The notes: generated from the sequence alone by a model not told the origin. Positions 36,092-47,402 are shown, counted from the first letter of the stretch. The stretch: 64,000 nt of DNA from F1-60-MAGs149 sp037133755 (GCA_037133755.1 JBAXNN010000012.1:16922-80921); one strand, 5' to 3'. A program made the numbers and translations.

Positions 36092-37066
36092 ATGGAGAAC
36101 TGGGTGTTGCTCGATCTCGATCCGCTTGCCGCCGCCCGTCTGGGCCTGCCCGAGCAGGTCGCCGTCCCTGCCGACATCGATAGCGCGGCAGCCACGCCGG
36201 CCGATCTCATCAGCTACGCCGCGCAGTTCGCAGACGCCGAGCCGGACCATCCGCTGGCCGCCGAGCATCGCCGCATCGCCGCCAAGCAGCGACCGATGGC
36301 GCTGGCGCAGCAGGCGTTGGCCGAGCATCGCTGGGACGACGCGCTGGTGCAGGTCGATGCCGTGCTGGCGATCGATCCGCAGGACGCACCCGCGCGTCTC
36401 AATCGCGCGGCGGCGCTGCGCGAGACGGGCGACGCGCAGGCCGCGCTCGTCGAACTGGACGCGGTGGCGCGCGTCTTCGCAGACGTGCCGCTCTTTCACC
36501 GTAACCGTGCCCGCGTTCTCGAGGACCTCGGCCAGGACGATCGCGCGATCGCTGCCTACCGCGAGGCGCTCGAGCTGACGCCGGGCGACCCGGCCGTCGT
36601 CGATCGCCTGCGCGAGCTCGGTGCGCTCACGACGGTCAGTGGCCCCGACGGCCCGATCGAGGTCGACCGCGATGCGCTGGCAGACCTCGTGCGCCGCGAC
36701 CTCGCGCTGCACGACGACGACCACGGCCATCTCTCGACAGCGGCGCGCTCGCTGCTCGCAGATGGCCAGCCCGACCTCGCTGCGACGGCCGCTGCCCTGG
36801 CGCTCGCGGCGCAGGACGATGACGAGGGCATGCGGCTCGTCTTGATCGAGGCGCTACTGGCCGCCGATCGCCCGGCCGAGGCGTTGGAGGCTGCTGAGCG
36901 CCACGTCGAGGCAGTGCCGGCCTCAGCGATCGGGCACGAGCAGCGAGCGGTTGCGCTCGCCCGGCTCGGCCGCGCGCCCGAGGCCCGCAGCGCCGCTCAA
37001 CGGGCGGTCGAGCTCGACCCCGCAGCCCCGCACGCCGGCCGCATTCTCGCCGGCGACGACGTCTGA
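36092..37066 (+). CDS. Tetratricopeptide repeat protein
   Basis: The 324-residue soluble protein consists mainly of TPR-like helical pairs, seen in ALAEHRWDDALVQVDAVLAI, ALRETGDAQAALVELDAVAR and RVLEDLGQDDRAIAAYREAL, each with the W/L-G-A-P spacing. A second set lies at about 215-324 after a divergent segment. Such proteins mediate protein contacts; no partner is evident. There is no signal peptide or membrane helix. It diverges from the FAD oxidoreductase and precedes the CNNM gene by 112 bp. Confidence 0.83.
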   Translation: MENWVLLDLDPLAAARLGLPEQVAVPADIDSAAATPADLISYAAQFADAEPDHPLAAEHRRIAAKQRPMALAQQALAEHRWDDALVQVDAVLAIDPQDAPARLNRAAALRETGDAQAALVELDAVARVFADVPLFHRNRARVLEDLGQDDRAIAAYREALELTPGDPAVVDRLRELGALTTVSGPDGPIEVDRDALADLVRRDLALHDDDHGHLSTAARSLLADGQPDLAATAAALALAAQDDDEGMRLVLIEALLAADRPAEALEAAERHVEAVPASAIGHEQRAVALARLGRAPEARSAAQRAVELDPAAPHAGRILAGDDV

Positions 37067-37178
37067 AGGACGGCGAGCGGGTCGCGGGTGATACATTCCA
37101 TGCATACGTGGGCGCCTCTGCTGACACGACGTCCGGTCATCCCGGGTCAATGACCGGGTCACGTCCCTCGAGGGCACC

Positions 37179-38522
37179 GTGTCGACGCTGACGATCATCG
37201 AGATCTCGGTGATCGTCGTGATCATCGCTTGGAACGCCTTCTTTGTCTCGGCCGAGTTCGCGTTCGTTGCCGTGCGTCGCACGCGCATCGACGAGCTCGT
37301 CGAGGAGGGCTCGGCGTCTGCCAAGCGCGTCCGCCACCTGATCGACGATCCCGCACGCTTCATCTCGGCCTTCCAAGTCGCGATCACGCTGTCCTCGCTG
37401 GCCCTCGGCGCCGTCGGCGAGCCGGCCGTCTCGCGCGTGTTCGAGAGCGTGCTCGGTAACTGGGGCCTGCTCGGCGACAGCGCCACGGTCGTGATCAGCG
37501 TGATCCTCGCCTTCGCGATCATCACCGCCTTGCACGTCGTGCTCGGGGAGATCGTGCCGAAGACGCTCACGCTGTCGCGCGCCGAGGCCGTTGCCTTGCG
37601 CGTCGCCTTCCCCGTGCAGATCTTCATGTGGGTGTTCTGGCCGTTCATCTGGGTGCTGCGCGGCATGAGCGAGGCGCTGATCCGCCTGCTCGGGCTCGAG
37701 ACGCCGTCGGAGATGCGGCTGGTGCACTCGGAGGAGGAGCTGAAGATGCTGATCTCCGCCTCGCATGAGGAGGGCGTCCTCGAGGAGTCCGAGGAACAGC
37801 TGCTGCACAAGGTCTTCGACTTCGCCGAGACGGAGGTCAAGCAGGTGATGGTGCCGCGTCCCGATGTGGTTGGCATGCCGGCGGACCTCAGTGCGACCGA
37901 GGCGATCACGCGCGCCCTCGCCGCGCCGTACACGCGATATCCCGTGTACCGCGAGACGATGGATGACCTCATCGGTGTCGTGCACGTGCGCAATCTCTTC
38001 GCGGCGCAGATGGACGAGGCGGGGGAGACCCTGGTCGAGACCTGTGCGCGCCCGGTCCCGATCGTGCCGGAGACGAAGAAGCTCGACGAGCTCCTGGCCG
38101 ACTTCCGCCGGACGAAGACGCACATGGCGATCGTCGTCGACGAGTACGGCTCGACGAGCGGCATCGTCACGCTCGAGGACCTGCTCGAGGAGATCGTCGG
38201 CGAGATCAACGACGAGTTCGACCTCCCCGACCGCGAGGTTGTGCGCCTGGCGCCGGATCGCGTGCGGCTGGAGGCCTCGTACGGGATCGAGGATTTCAAC
38301 GAGCGGTTTGACGGTGGCCTGCCCGATGAGGACTACACCTCGGTCGGCGGGTTTCTGTTCGGCGAGCTTGGGCGCCCCGCGCGTCCCGGCGACGTCGTTA
38401 CGCACAAGGGCTTTCGCTTCACGGTGCGGGAAGTGGATGGCGCACGCATCCGCGTCGTCGATGTGGAGCTCAAGCCCGCGCCGCACGATGATGCTGCGGC
38501 GGGCGACGACCGCCCGGAGTAA
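37179..38522 (+). CDS. CNNM/CorC-type membrane protein (DUF21-CBS-CorC_HlyC)
   Basis: The 447-residue protein has the three parts of the hemolysin C/CNNM family. A DUF21 membrane domain with three to four helices (about 1-190) contains AEFAFVAVRRTRIDEL and VLGEIVPKTLTLSRAE. A CBS pair (about 205-340) has QVMVPRPDVVGMP and VVDEYGSTSGIVTLEDLLEE. A CorC_HlyC domain (about 355-440) closes the protein. Bacterial relatives (CorB/CorC, MpfA) are implicated in Mg2+ export or homeostasis. The start is GTG with GAGGG 5 nt upstream. Confidence 0.92.
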   Translation: MSTLTIIEISVIVVIIAWNAFFVSAEFAFVAVRRTRIDELVEEGSASAKRVRHLIDDPARFISAFQVAITLSSLALGAVGEPAVSRVFESVLGNWGLLGDSATVVISVILAFAIITALHVVLGEIVPKTLTLSRAEAVALRVAFPVQIFMWVFWPFIWVLRGMSEALIRLLGLETPSEMRLVHSEEELKMLISASHEEGVLEESEEQLLHKVFDFAETEVKQVMVPRPDVVGMPADLSATEAITRALAAPYTRYPVYRETMDDLIGVVHVRNLFAAQMDEAGETLVETCARPVPIVPETKKLDELLADFRRTKTHMAIVVDEYGSTSGIVTLEDLLEEIVGEINDEFDLPDREVVRLAPDRVRLEASYGIEDFNERFDGGLPDEDYTSVGGFLFGELGRPARPGDVVTHKGFRFTVREVDGARIRVVDVELKPAPHDDAAAGDDRPE

Positions 38523-38632
38523 GTGCCCGGCGCGGCGGCCGAGCCGAGTGGCTCGCGTAAATCCTCTACTCGGCGTGGGTCATATCTCGATACGACAACC
38601 GCGTCACATCGTGGTACAACTTGCGTGTCGTG

Positions 38633-38662
38633 TTGACTCATACCGAGGTGGTATGGGATAAC
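38633..38662 (+). promoter_or_regulatory. Promoter of the ABC importer operon with internal operator
   Basis: TTGACT (38633-38638) and GATAAC (38657-38662) are spaced 18 bp. Between them lies the palindrome CATACC-GAGGT-GGTATG (38639-38655), so a bound regulator would block RNA polymerase. The leader to the ATG is about 50 nt and has GAGGAGGG. Confidence 0.6.
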
Positions 38663-38715
38663 CACGGAGTCTCCGCCTCCGCGGAGATGCATCGAGACCT
38701 GAGGAGGGAACTCGT

Positions 38716-40428
38716 ATGACCGATTTCAAGGAACTGGATCCGCTTCGCCGCGAGGCGAACGCACCCCAGCTCGATCTGGTCGAGTCGTTCGCCCAGGGGA
38801 AGATCAACCGCCGCCACTTCATCCAGCGCGGCACGGTTCTTGGTCTCTCCCTTGCGTCGATCAGCGCGATCATCGCCGCGTGCGGTGGCTCGAGCAGCTC
38901 GGACACCGGTGGCGCAACGGACACCGGCATTGGTGGCGGCGACGTCGCGACGACGGCCGCCGTCAAGCAGGGTGGCGGCATCAAGCTGACCATGTCGCTT
39001 CCGGGCTCGGAAGGCGTCAACCCGATCACCATGATCGACCTCGTCACCTACAACGTCTGCGCCCAGGTCTTTGAGTACCTGGTCCGCTCGGCGTCCGACC
39101 TTTCCATCCAGCCGCAGCTGGCCACCGAGTGGTCCGGCAGCGACGACGGCCTCGAGTGGACCTTCAAGCTCCGCGAGGGCGTCAAGTGGCAGGACGGCTC
39201 GGCCTTCACGTCGGCTGACGTCGTCTCGACGATGGACAAGCTGATCGAGGCCGGCAACTCGGCCCTGACCGGCACGCTCTCCAAGGGCGGCACGACGGCC
39301 ACCGACGACCTCACCGTCGTCTTCAAGCTCGACAAGCCCAACGGCCACTTCCCGTACCTGGTCTCCTCCGACAACACGCAGTCGCAGATCACGCCGGTCG
39401 CGTGGACCGTCAAGGACAACCTCAAGCCGGGTGTCGGCGGTACGGGTCCGTGGAAGCTCGACAGCCTCGACGTCAAGACGGGCGCCAAGTACTCCCGCAA
39501 CGACAGCTGGTGGGGTGGCACGACGCCGCTCGACACCGTCGAGTTCATCTTCATCGAGGACACCGCTGCGCAGGTCGCCGCGGTCGCCAGCGGTGAGGCC
39601 GATGGCTGCACGACGATCACGGCCGATCAGGGCGCAGTGCTCCTGAACGACCCGAACATGAACATCGTGGAGCTCAAGTCCGCCGCGCATCGCCAGCTCT
39701 GGATGCGCTGCGACAAGGGTGCCGTCATGGATCCCAAGGTCCGCCAGGCAATCGCGTGGACGATGGACCGCCAGAAGATGATCGACAAGGCCCTCGGTGG
39801 CCATGGCACGGTCGCCAACGACCAGGTCATCTTCTCGCTGTACCCGTACTTCGATGAGGCTGCTGCCGAGCAGCGCACGCAGGACATCGACAAGGCGAAG
39901 GCGCTCCTCAAGGAGGCCGGTGCCGAGGGTCTGACCATCGAGCTGCCGTACATCAAGGCGATCGACATGACCGCTATGGCTGTTCTTGCCGCTGACGGCA
40001 TGAAGCAGGCTGGCATCAACGTCAAGCTGGTCGGTTCCGACTACGGCACGTTCTACGGCAAGTACTGGTGCCCGGCCGAGCCGGCCAAGCCGCCGTGCTC
40101 CGGCGCCTCGGACGCCGGTATCGTCGACTACGGTCATCGCGGTACGCCGGACGTGTACCTCAACGCCGCGCTCGCCACGGACGGCGTGTGGAACTCGTCG
40201 CAGTACGCCGACAAGGCGTTCGACGACGCGTTCGCCGCGTGGTCCGCAGCCGTCTCGGTTGAGGATCAGAAGTCGACGGCTGCTGCTGTCGAGAAGAACC
40301 TCTGGGACAACGTCCCGGTTGGCATCCCGTACACGATCAACACGCTTGGTGCGTTCAACAACAAGTACCAGGGCATCGTGACCACGGCGATGGGCTTCGC
40401 GTTCCTCGAGGGCGCATCGCAGGCCTAG
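38716..40428 (+). CDS. ABC transporter substrate-binding protein, family 5
   Basis: The 570-residue lipoprotein is the binding protein of a dipeptide/oligopeptide-type (SBP_bac_5) importer. It has a twin-arginine-like signal (NRRHFIQRG, Arg32-Arg33) and a lipobox IAAC with Cys56, so it is probably exported folded by Tat and then lipidated. The SBP_5 core has the usual GTGPWKLDSL and LREGVKWQDGSAFTSADVVS. Family members bind peptides, but also sugars, nickel or opines. The neighbouring alcohol dehydrogenase and enolase-type enzyme favour a sugar or sugar-acid ligand over a peptide. A hairpin terminator follows, which would raise its expression relative to the permeases. Confidence 0.92.
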   Translation: MTDFKELDPLRREANAPQLDLVESFAQGKINRRHFIQRGTVLGLSLASISAIIAACGGSSSSDTGGATDTGIGGGDVATTAAVKQGGGIKLTMSLPGSEGVNPITMIDLVTYNVCAQVFEYLVRSASDLSIQPQLATEWSGSDDGLEWTFKLREGVKWQDGSAFTSADVVSTMDKLIEAGNSALTGTLSKGGTTATDDLTVVFKLDKPNGHFPYLVSSDNTQSQITPVAWTVKDNLKPGVGGTGPWKLDSLDVKTGAKYSRNDSWWGGTTPLDTVEFIFIEDTAAQVAAVASGEADGCTTITADQGAVLLNDPNMNIVELKSAAHRQLWMRCDKGAVMDPKVRQAIAWTMDRQKMIDKALGGHGTVANDQVIFSLYPYFDEAAAEQRTQDIDKAKALLKEAGAEGLTIELPYIKAIDMTAMAVLAADGMKQAGINVKLVGSDYGTFYGKYWCPAEPAKPPCSGASDAGIVDYGHRGTPDVYLNAALATDGVWNSSQYADKAFDDAFAAWSAAVSVEDQKSTAAAVEKNLWDNVPVGIPYTINTLGAFNNKYQGIVTTAMGFAFLEGASQA

Positions 40429-40443
40429 TCCAGAACGGAAATC

Positions 40444-40488
40444 GGGGCCGGGGTCTCCGTCGCATTCGCGGCGGGGCCCCGGCCCTTT
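40444..40488 (+). terminator. Hairpin between binding protein and permease genes
   Basis: GGGGCCGGGG (40444-40453) pairs with CCCCGGCCC (40477-40485), followed by TTTCC. Such read-through terminators are common after binding-protein genes and set a higher level of the binding protein. Confidence 0.75.
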
Positions 40489-40514
40489 CCGCCTCTTAGG
40501 TCCCTTCTCTCACT

Positions 40515-41465
40515 ATGCTCGTCTTTCTGATCCGCCGCATCGCACTCGCGATCGTCACGCTGTTTCTGCTGACGATCATCGTGTTCGCGTTGTCGAACGT
40601 CTTGCCCGGCAACGTCGGCCGCCAGATCCTCGGCCCGTTCGCGCCGCAGGAGTCGGTTGACGAGCTGAACCATCGGCTCGGCACGGATCAGCCGCTCTAC
40701 AAGCAGTACCTCAACCAGATGAGCAACTACGCCCACGGCGACCTGGGCGAGTCCTACAAGACCCGCGAGTCGGTCACCCACGTGATCGGCACGACATTCC
40801 TCAACTCGGCCAAGCTGGCCTTCCTCGCCTTGCTCGTCACCGTCCCGCTCGCGATCCTCGCGGGCGTGTGGGCCGCGCTGAGACGCGGCTCTCTGATCGA
40901 TCGCATCATCGTCACGGTGAGCCTCGCCGGCTCCTCGCTGCCCGAGTTCGTGACGGCATCGTTCCTACTCGTCATCTTCGCTGTGCAGCTGGCCTGGTTC
41001 CCGACGCTGGCCAGCACCAACGACGCCACGAGTCCGCTCGACCAGCTGTGGCGGCTCGTGCTGCCGATCTCGGCGCTCGTGATCGTCTACTTCGGCTACA
41101 TCGCTCGCATGGCACGCGCCGGCGTGATCACCGCGATGGAAGCCGACTACACGCGCACCGCCTTCATGAAGGGCCTGCCGCGCGGCGTCGTCATTCGCCG
41201 CCACGTCCTGCGCAACGCGCTGCTGCCGACCATCTCCGTCGTCGCGACGCAGACCGGCTACCTGTTTGGCGGCCTGCTCGCCGTCGAGCTGATCTTCAAC
41301 TACAACGGCCTCGGTCGTGAGCTCGTCCGCGCTGCCACCAGCAAGGACCTGCCGGTGCTGTCGGCCGGCGTGCTCGTGATCGGCGTCGTGTACATGGTCG
41401 CCACGCTGCTTGGCGACATCCTGATCTCGATCCTCAATCCGCGCGTTCGCCTCGGAGACCAGTAA
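40515..41465 (+). CDS. ABC transporter permease, DppB type
   Basis: The 316-residue inner-membrane permease has six predicted helices and starts MLVFLIRRIALAIVTLFLLT, the usual DppB opening. NVLPGNVGRQI and the periplasmic GTDQPLYKQYLNQMSNYAHGD are typical of the first half. The EAA loop that contacts the ATPase reads YTRTAFMKGLPRGVVIRRHV. Its stop shares one base with the next start (TAATG). It forms the channel with the DppC-type permease. Confidence 0.93.
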   Translation: MLVFLIRRIALAIVTLFLLTIIVFALSNVLPGNVGRQILGPFAPQESVDELNHRLGTDQPLYKQYLNQMSNYAHGDLGESYKTRESVTHVIGTTFLNSAKLAFLALLVTVPLAILAGVWAALRRGSLIDRIIVTVSLAGSSLPEFVTASFLLVIFAVQLAWFPTLASTNDATSPLDQLWRLVLPISALVIVYFGYIARMARAGVITAMEADYTRTAFMKGLPRGVVIRRHVLRNALLPTISVVATQTGYLFGGLLAVELIFNYNGLGRELVRAATSKDLPVLSAGVLVIGVVYMVATLLGDILISILNPRVRLGDQ

Positions 41466-42393
41466 TGGGTGTCATCGAAGACGAGATTCCCGCGGTCCCG
41501 CCGCTGCCGAGCGAGAAGCTCGCGTCCTCTTCGGAGAAGAAGAAGGCACGCAACGAGAAGATCCGCCTGTTCTTCAAGAGCCCGTCGGCGATCATCGGTC
41601 TGGTCATCATCGGCATCTGGGTGATCTGCGCGATCGGCGGCAACGCGATTGCGCCGAACGATCCGCTCGCTCCCGACGGCATGAGCCACACCCCGCCTGG
41701 CGTTGACGGGTACCTGCTGGGTACCGATCAGCTTGGTCGCGACGTGCTGTCGCGCATCATGGTCGGCGCGCGCGACGTGCTGATCGCCGCACCGCTCGCC
41801 GCCGTGCTCGGCGTGGCGCTCGGCTCGCTGCTTGGCCTGCTGATGGGCTACTACCGCGGTGTGCTCGACGACATCCTCGGCCGCATCATCGAGGCCTTCC
41901 TCGTGCTGCCGCTCACGCTTGTCGGCCTCCTCGCGCTGTCGGCCGCGCCAAGTTGGTCGATCATCCCCGGCGTCGAACCAAGTACGCAGACGGTGATCAT
42001 CGTCGTGGGTCTGCTCTTCACACCGATTGTGGCGCGCACCGTGCGCGCCGCTGTGCTGTCCGAGCGCGAGAACGACTACGTGCAAGCCGCCAAGCTCCGC
42101 GGCGAGAACGGGCTCTACATCATGACCCGCGAGATCCTGCCGAACGTGACGAGCCCGATCATCGTCGAGTTCACCGTGCGCATCGGCTACGCCATCTTCG
42201 CGATCGCCACCCTGTCGTTCCTCGGTGTGGGCATCCAAGAGCCGACGCCGGACTGGGGTCTGATGATCGCGCAGGAGTACCGCCTCGTGATCGGCGGCTA
42301 CTGGTGGACGACCGTCTTCCCGGCGATGGCCATCGCCAGCCTCGTGATTGCCGTCAACCTGATCGCCGATCGCCTGCAGGAGGTGATGGAGCT

Positions 42394-42397
<4 letters not shown>
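41465..42397 (+). CDS. ABC transporter permease, DppC type
   Basis: The 310-residue permease partners the DppB-type protein. A cytoplasmic N-terminus of about 40 residues with a charged segment (SSEKKKARNEK) precedes the first helix. GYLLGTDQLGRDVLSRIMVGAR is the conserved DppC segment, and the EAA loop reads YVQAAKLRGENGLYIMTREI. The stop overlaps the ATPase TTG start. Six helices are expected. Confidence 0.93.
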
Positions 42398-44415
<2,018 letters not shown>

Positions 44416-44443
44416 TCCGCACGCGGCCCCAAAGGACCCTGGT

Positions 44444-45553
44444 ATGAAGATCCGCGCTGCTGTGCTGTCCGCGTTCGACGAGCCGCTCGAGGTGCAGGAA
44501 CTCGATCTCGCCGAGCCGGGCCCGCGCGAGGCGCTGATCCGACTGGCCTGGAGCGGCGTCTGCCATTCCGATCAGAACGCGATGAGTGGCAAGGCGCCCA
44601 CGCCGATGCCGGCGGTGCTCGGGCACGAGGGTGCCGGCGTCGTCGAGGCGGTCGGTCCTGGTTCGCGGCTGGAAGTCGGCCAGCGGGTTGCGCTCTCCTG
44701 GGCGCCGGCCTGTGGTCGTTGTGAGGAGTGCAATCGCGGCCTGCGCCACATGTGCGGTGCCGCCTGGCCGGCGATGGGCGCCGGTGGGCTGATGGACAGC
44801 ACGTCGCGTCTGTCGCGCAACGGGGAGACGGTCTACCACTACTCGTTTCTCTCGACGTTCGCCGACGCGTGCGTGGTACCCGACGACTCCTGCGTGGTGA
44901 TCGCAGACGACGCGCCGCTCGACGTGGCTTCGATCGTCGGCTGTGCCGTCACGACGGGCATTGGCGCTGTCTGGAACACGGGCGACGTGCGCCCGGGCGA
45001 TCGCGTCGCCGTGCTCGGCTGCGGCGGTGTCGGCCTCTCCGCGGTGATGGGCGCGCGCGCCGCCGGGGCTGAGTGTGTGATCGCCGTCGATCTCTCCGAC
45101 CAGAAGCTTGCCGACGCGATCGATTGTGGTGCCACCCACGCGGTGCAGTGGCAAGGCGATGCCGAGTCGACGGCCGACGCGGTGCGGGCGATTGTCGGCA
45201 GCGGCGTGGACTGCGCCGTTGAGGCGACGGGGCGACCCGAGGTCGCGACGGCTGCGTTTCTGAGCACCCGTGCGCGTGGTGCCGCGGTCTTGATCGGCAT
45301 TCCGCATGCCGACGCTGTCGTCGAGTTTCCGGCTCTGTCCATCCCGCGCATGGAGCGCCGCGTGCTCGGCTCGATCTACGGCTCCTCGTACCCGCCGCAG
45401 GTGTTCCCGCAGATCCTCGCTCTGCACCGTCAGGGACGCCTCCCGCTCGAGAAGCTGATCAGCCACCGGCTGCCGCTCGATCAGGTCAACGAGGCGTTCG
45501 AGCTGATGGCACAGGGCAGTGCGCGGCGCGTGCTGCTCGACCTCCGCGGCTAG
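44444..45553 (+). CDS. Zinc-dependent alcohol dehydrogenase, MDR family
   Basis: The 369-residue enzyme oxidises an alcohol with NAD(P)+. The catalytic zinc site is Cys40, His61 and Glu62 (GHEGAG). The structural zinc loop is Cys90, Cys93, Cys96 and Cys104 (CGRCEECNRGLRHMC). The nucleotide fold carries VAVLGCGGVGLSAVMGARAA. It lies 28 bp behind the ATPase gene and in the same direction, so it is probably in the ABC operon. The long loop after the structural zinc resembles the class III/formaldehyde and aryl-alcohol dehydrogenase branch. The substrate is likely supplied by the importer. Confidence 0.9.
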   Translation: MKIRAAVLSAFDEPLEVQELDLAEPGPREALIRLAWSGVCHSDQNAMSGKAPTPMPAVLGHEGAGVVEAVGPGSRLEVGQRVALSWAPACGRCEECNRGLRHMCGAAWPAMGAGGLMDSTSRLSRNGETVYHYSFLSTFADACVVPDDSCVVIADDAPLDVASIVGCAVTTGIGAVWNTGDVRPGDRVAVLGCGGVGLSAVMGARAAGAECVIAVDLSDQKLADAIDCGATHAVQWQGDAESTADAVRAIVGSGVDCAVEATGRPEVATAAFLSTRARGAAVLIGIPHADAVVEFPALSIPRMERRVLGSIYGSSYPPQVFPQILALHRQGRLPLEKLISHRLPLDQVNEAFELMAQGSARRVLLDLRG

Positions 45554-45556
45554 ACT
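45551..45556 (+). promoter_or_regulatory. -10 box of enolase-superfamily gene
   Basis: TAGACT ends 7 nt before the GTG start. Its first three bases are the TAG stop codon of the dehydrogenase gene. Confidence 0.4.
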
Positions 45557-45563
45557 GCCCGGC

Positions 45564-46673
45564 GTGAAGATCGCCTCGCTCGAGATCCGCCGGTTCCGCT
45601 TTCTGTGGGGGACGCCTACGACGATGTCGTGGGATCCGTCGCCCCGCACGTATCAGGATGCGGAGGTGCTGATCGTCACGGCCGATGATGGCACCGTCGG
45701 CATTGGCGGTGGTGACAACCTGCCAGACCTCAAGCTGCTCGAGCGTCATCTGCTCGGGCTCGACCCGCGTCGGCTCGAGGTGATTCACCGCATCTGCGAG
45801 ACCGTCGATTTCCACGGCGGCCGACCGTGGATCGCAGAGACCGCCTGTGCCGACTTGGCCGCGCGTGCCGCCGGCGAGCCGCTGTGGCGCTTTCTCGGCG
45901 GCCGCAACGAGAGCCTGCTGGCCTACGCGTCGACCGGCGAGGTCGTCGATCCCGTGGAGCGCGCCGAGCGTGCGATGCACTTGCGGATGGCGGGGATCAA
46001 GGCCGTCAAGTTGCGCCTGCCGATCAGCGACTGGCGCCAGTCGGCGGTCGTCGTCGAGAAGGTGCGCGAGGCCATTGGGGCCGACATGGAGATCATGGTC
46101 GACGCCAACTATGGCTGGCGTATGCCGGGCGATACGCGCCTCGGCTGGGACGTTGCCGAGGCGGTCCAGGCGGCACGCGCGTTCGAGCGCATGGGCGTCT
46201 ACTGGCTCGAGGAGCCACTCCCGACCGGCGACGTGACGGGCTATGCCGAGTTGCGCTCGAAGACGGCACTGCGGATTGCGGGCGGCGAGATGGTTCGCCA
46301 GGCCCATGAGGCGCGCGACCTGCTGGTACGGGGTGGGGTGGACGTGATCCAGCCCGATGCCGTGCTGTCGGGTGGTGTCACCGGGTCGCGACGCATCGCC
46401 GACCTTGCGGCGCTGCTCGGGCGGCAGTGGTCGCCGCATATGTGGACCAATGGTCTGGGCTTTCTCACCAACCTGCACGTCGCGTTGGCGTACTCGACCT
46501 GTCCGTTCGTCGAGATGCCGTTCGACCCGCCGGGTTGGGGTCCCGATCGCCGCGACTGGCTGCTGCCGGCGCCGATCTTCGCGGCAGAAGACGGCACGAT
46601 CCGGCCGCCGGAAGGCCCTGGACTCGGCATTCCGACCGATCTCAGCTGGCTCGACGCGTACCGGCGGGACTAG
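45564..46673 (+). CDS. Enolase-superfamily dehydratase/racemase (mandelate racemase subgroup)
   Basis: The 369-residue enzyme has the capping domain and TIM barrel of the mandelate racemase subgroup, which abstracts the proton alpha to a carboxylate. Metal ligands are Asp180 (MVDANYGW), the EEP glutamate near 216 (YWLEEPLP) and Glu242 (AGGEM). The base motif is Lys149-Leu-Arg151 in place of KxK. The opposite face has His292 (WSPHMW) paired with Asp265. Most relatives dehydrate sugar acids. The GTG start lies 10 bp behind the dehydrogenase stop. With the importer and the dehydrogenase this suggests sugar-acid breakdown. The exact substrate is unknown. Confidence 0.88.
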   Translation: MKIASLEIRRFRFLWGTPTTMSWDPSPRTYQDAEVLIVTADDGTVGIGGGDNLPDLKLLERHLLGLDPRRLEVIHRICETVDFHGGRPWIAETACADLAARAAGEPLWRFLGGRNESLLAYASTGEVVDPVERAERAMHLRMAGIKAVKLRLPISDWRQSAVVVEKVREAIGADMEIMVDANYGWRMPGDTRLGWDVAEAVQAARAFERMGVYWLEEPLPTGDVTGYAELRSKTALRIAGGEMVRQAHEARDLLVRGGVDVIQPDAVLSGGVTGSRRIADLAALLGRQWSPHMWTNGLGFLTNLHVALAYSTCPFVEMPFDPPGWGPDRRDWLLPAPIFAAEDGTIRPPEGPGLGIPTDLSWLDAYRRD

Positions 46674-47116
46674 CCCGCCCAGGCGGCGACGTCGATCGCC
46701 GGCAGCTGGCTGAGACCCCCGGGGCGCTCGAGCAGCTCGCGTAGCGCAGCAGGGCGAAAGGTCGCGGGGAGGTTGTCTGCTGCGATCCAGGTGGCCTCGG
46801 CGAGATAGGCGTCGCCCGAATCTGCGCTGATCTCGGCCTCGCCCGCCGTGATCCGGCCGCGGAAGATAACCTCGACCGCTCCCGCCGAGGGGCCGTCGAC
46901 GATCAGAATGGCGCCCTCCGTGACGACGGCGACACCGACCTCCTCGCGCAGTTCGCGCACGGCAGCGTCGATCAGTGTCTCGCCGTCATCGACATTGCCG
47001 CCCGGCAGGCACCAGAATGGCTCCTGATCAGGCTTGGCGTGGAGGACGCAGAGAATGCGGCCGTCCTGCTCGATGGCGACGCGGGCCTTCAGGCGTGGCT
47101 TGCGAACGGAGGGCAT
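46670..47116 (-). CDS. Nudix hydrolase
   Basis: The 148-residue enzyme cleaves a nucleoside diphosphate linked to another group. The Nudix box is perfect (GNVDDGETLIDAAV, then RELREEVGV) and sits in the usual beta-alpha position. The substrate cannot be told; an oxidised-nucleotide or coenzyme hydrolase is possible. Two ATGs lie two codons apart; I chose the second because GATCCT ends 6 nt before it, but the first (47122) is equally open. Its stop overlaps the converging dehydratase gene by 4 bp. Confidence 0.9.
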   Translation of the reverse strand: MPSVRKPRLKARVAIEQDGRILCVLHAKPDQEPFWCLPGGNVDDGETLIDAAVRELREEVGVAVVTEGAILIVDGPSAGAVEVIFRGRITAGEAEISADSGDAYLAEATWIAADNLPATFRPAALRELLERPGGLSQLPAIDVAAWAG

Positions 47117-47147
47117 GGCCATAGGATCGCAGACGCCCCCATAAACG

Positions 47148-47173
47148 CAGAAAGGCCCCGCCGAAGCGGGGCC
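47148..47173 (-). terminator. Intrinsic terminator of small gene 1
   Basis: On the minus strand GGCCCCGC-TTCG-GCGGGGCC forms an 8-bp stem with a stable TTCG loop, followed by TTTCTG. Confidence 0.85.
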
Positions 47174-47209
47174 CACTGTGAGGAGAGAGGGAGGGTGGAG
47201 AGAAAAGCG
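47174..47209 (-). other. Conserved pyrimidine-rich 3' tail of small gene 1
   Basis: Between stop codon and terminator the transcript is almost only C and U (CUUUUCUCUCCACCCUCC then CUCUCUCCUC). It matches the tail of small gene 2; the 40-bp segments 47191-47230 and 47711-47750 agree at 39 positions. Its CCUCC/CUCC strings could pair with Shine-Dalgarno sequences. Confidence 0.7.
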
Positions 47210-47356
47210 TTAGACGCGCTTCGAGCGGAGTGCGGGGCGCGTGAGCAGGGAGCTGCGGCGCTTCGCGGTCTTCGGCTCGGCCGACGCGAACAGGAAGTTG
47301 AACGCGGGGACGGGAGCGGCGTTAGCGGGGGTGTTGGTGATGTGATCGATTCGCAT
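47210..47356 (-). CDS. Small basic protein 1 (48 residues), unknown
   Basis: A 48-codon gene encodes MRIDHITNTPANAAPVPAFN, then NFLFASAEPKTAKRRSSLL, ending TRPALRSKRV. The last nine residues (RPALRSKRV) are the same as in small gene 2. I do not recognise it. It is supported by a strong promoter (TTGACA, 18 bp, CATACT), a terminator, and the conserved 3' segment. The -10 box ends 6 nt before the ATG, so the message is probably leaderless and about 200 nt long. No signal peptide or membrane helix. It may be a dual-function mRNA and regulatory RNA. Confidence 0.65.
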   Translation of the reverse strand: MRIDHITNTPANAAPVPAFNFLFASAEPKTAKRRSSLLTRPALRSKRV

Positions 47357-47362
47357 GGCCAC

Positions 47363-47392
47363 AGTATGCCGGAGGATCTTCGGTTTTGTCAA
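47363..47392 (-). promoter_or_regulatory. Promoter of small gene 1
   Basis: On the minus strand TTGACA (47387-47392) and CATACT (47363-47368) are separated by 18 bp. The start of transcription would fall on or next to the ATG. Confidence 0.75.
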
Positions 47393-47402
47393 ACAATAAC
47401 CT

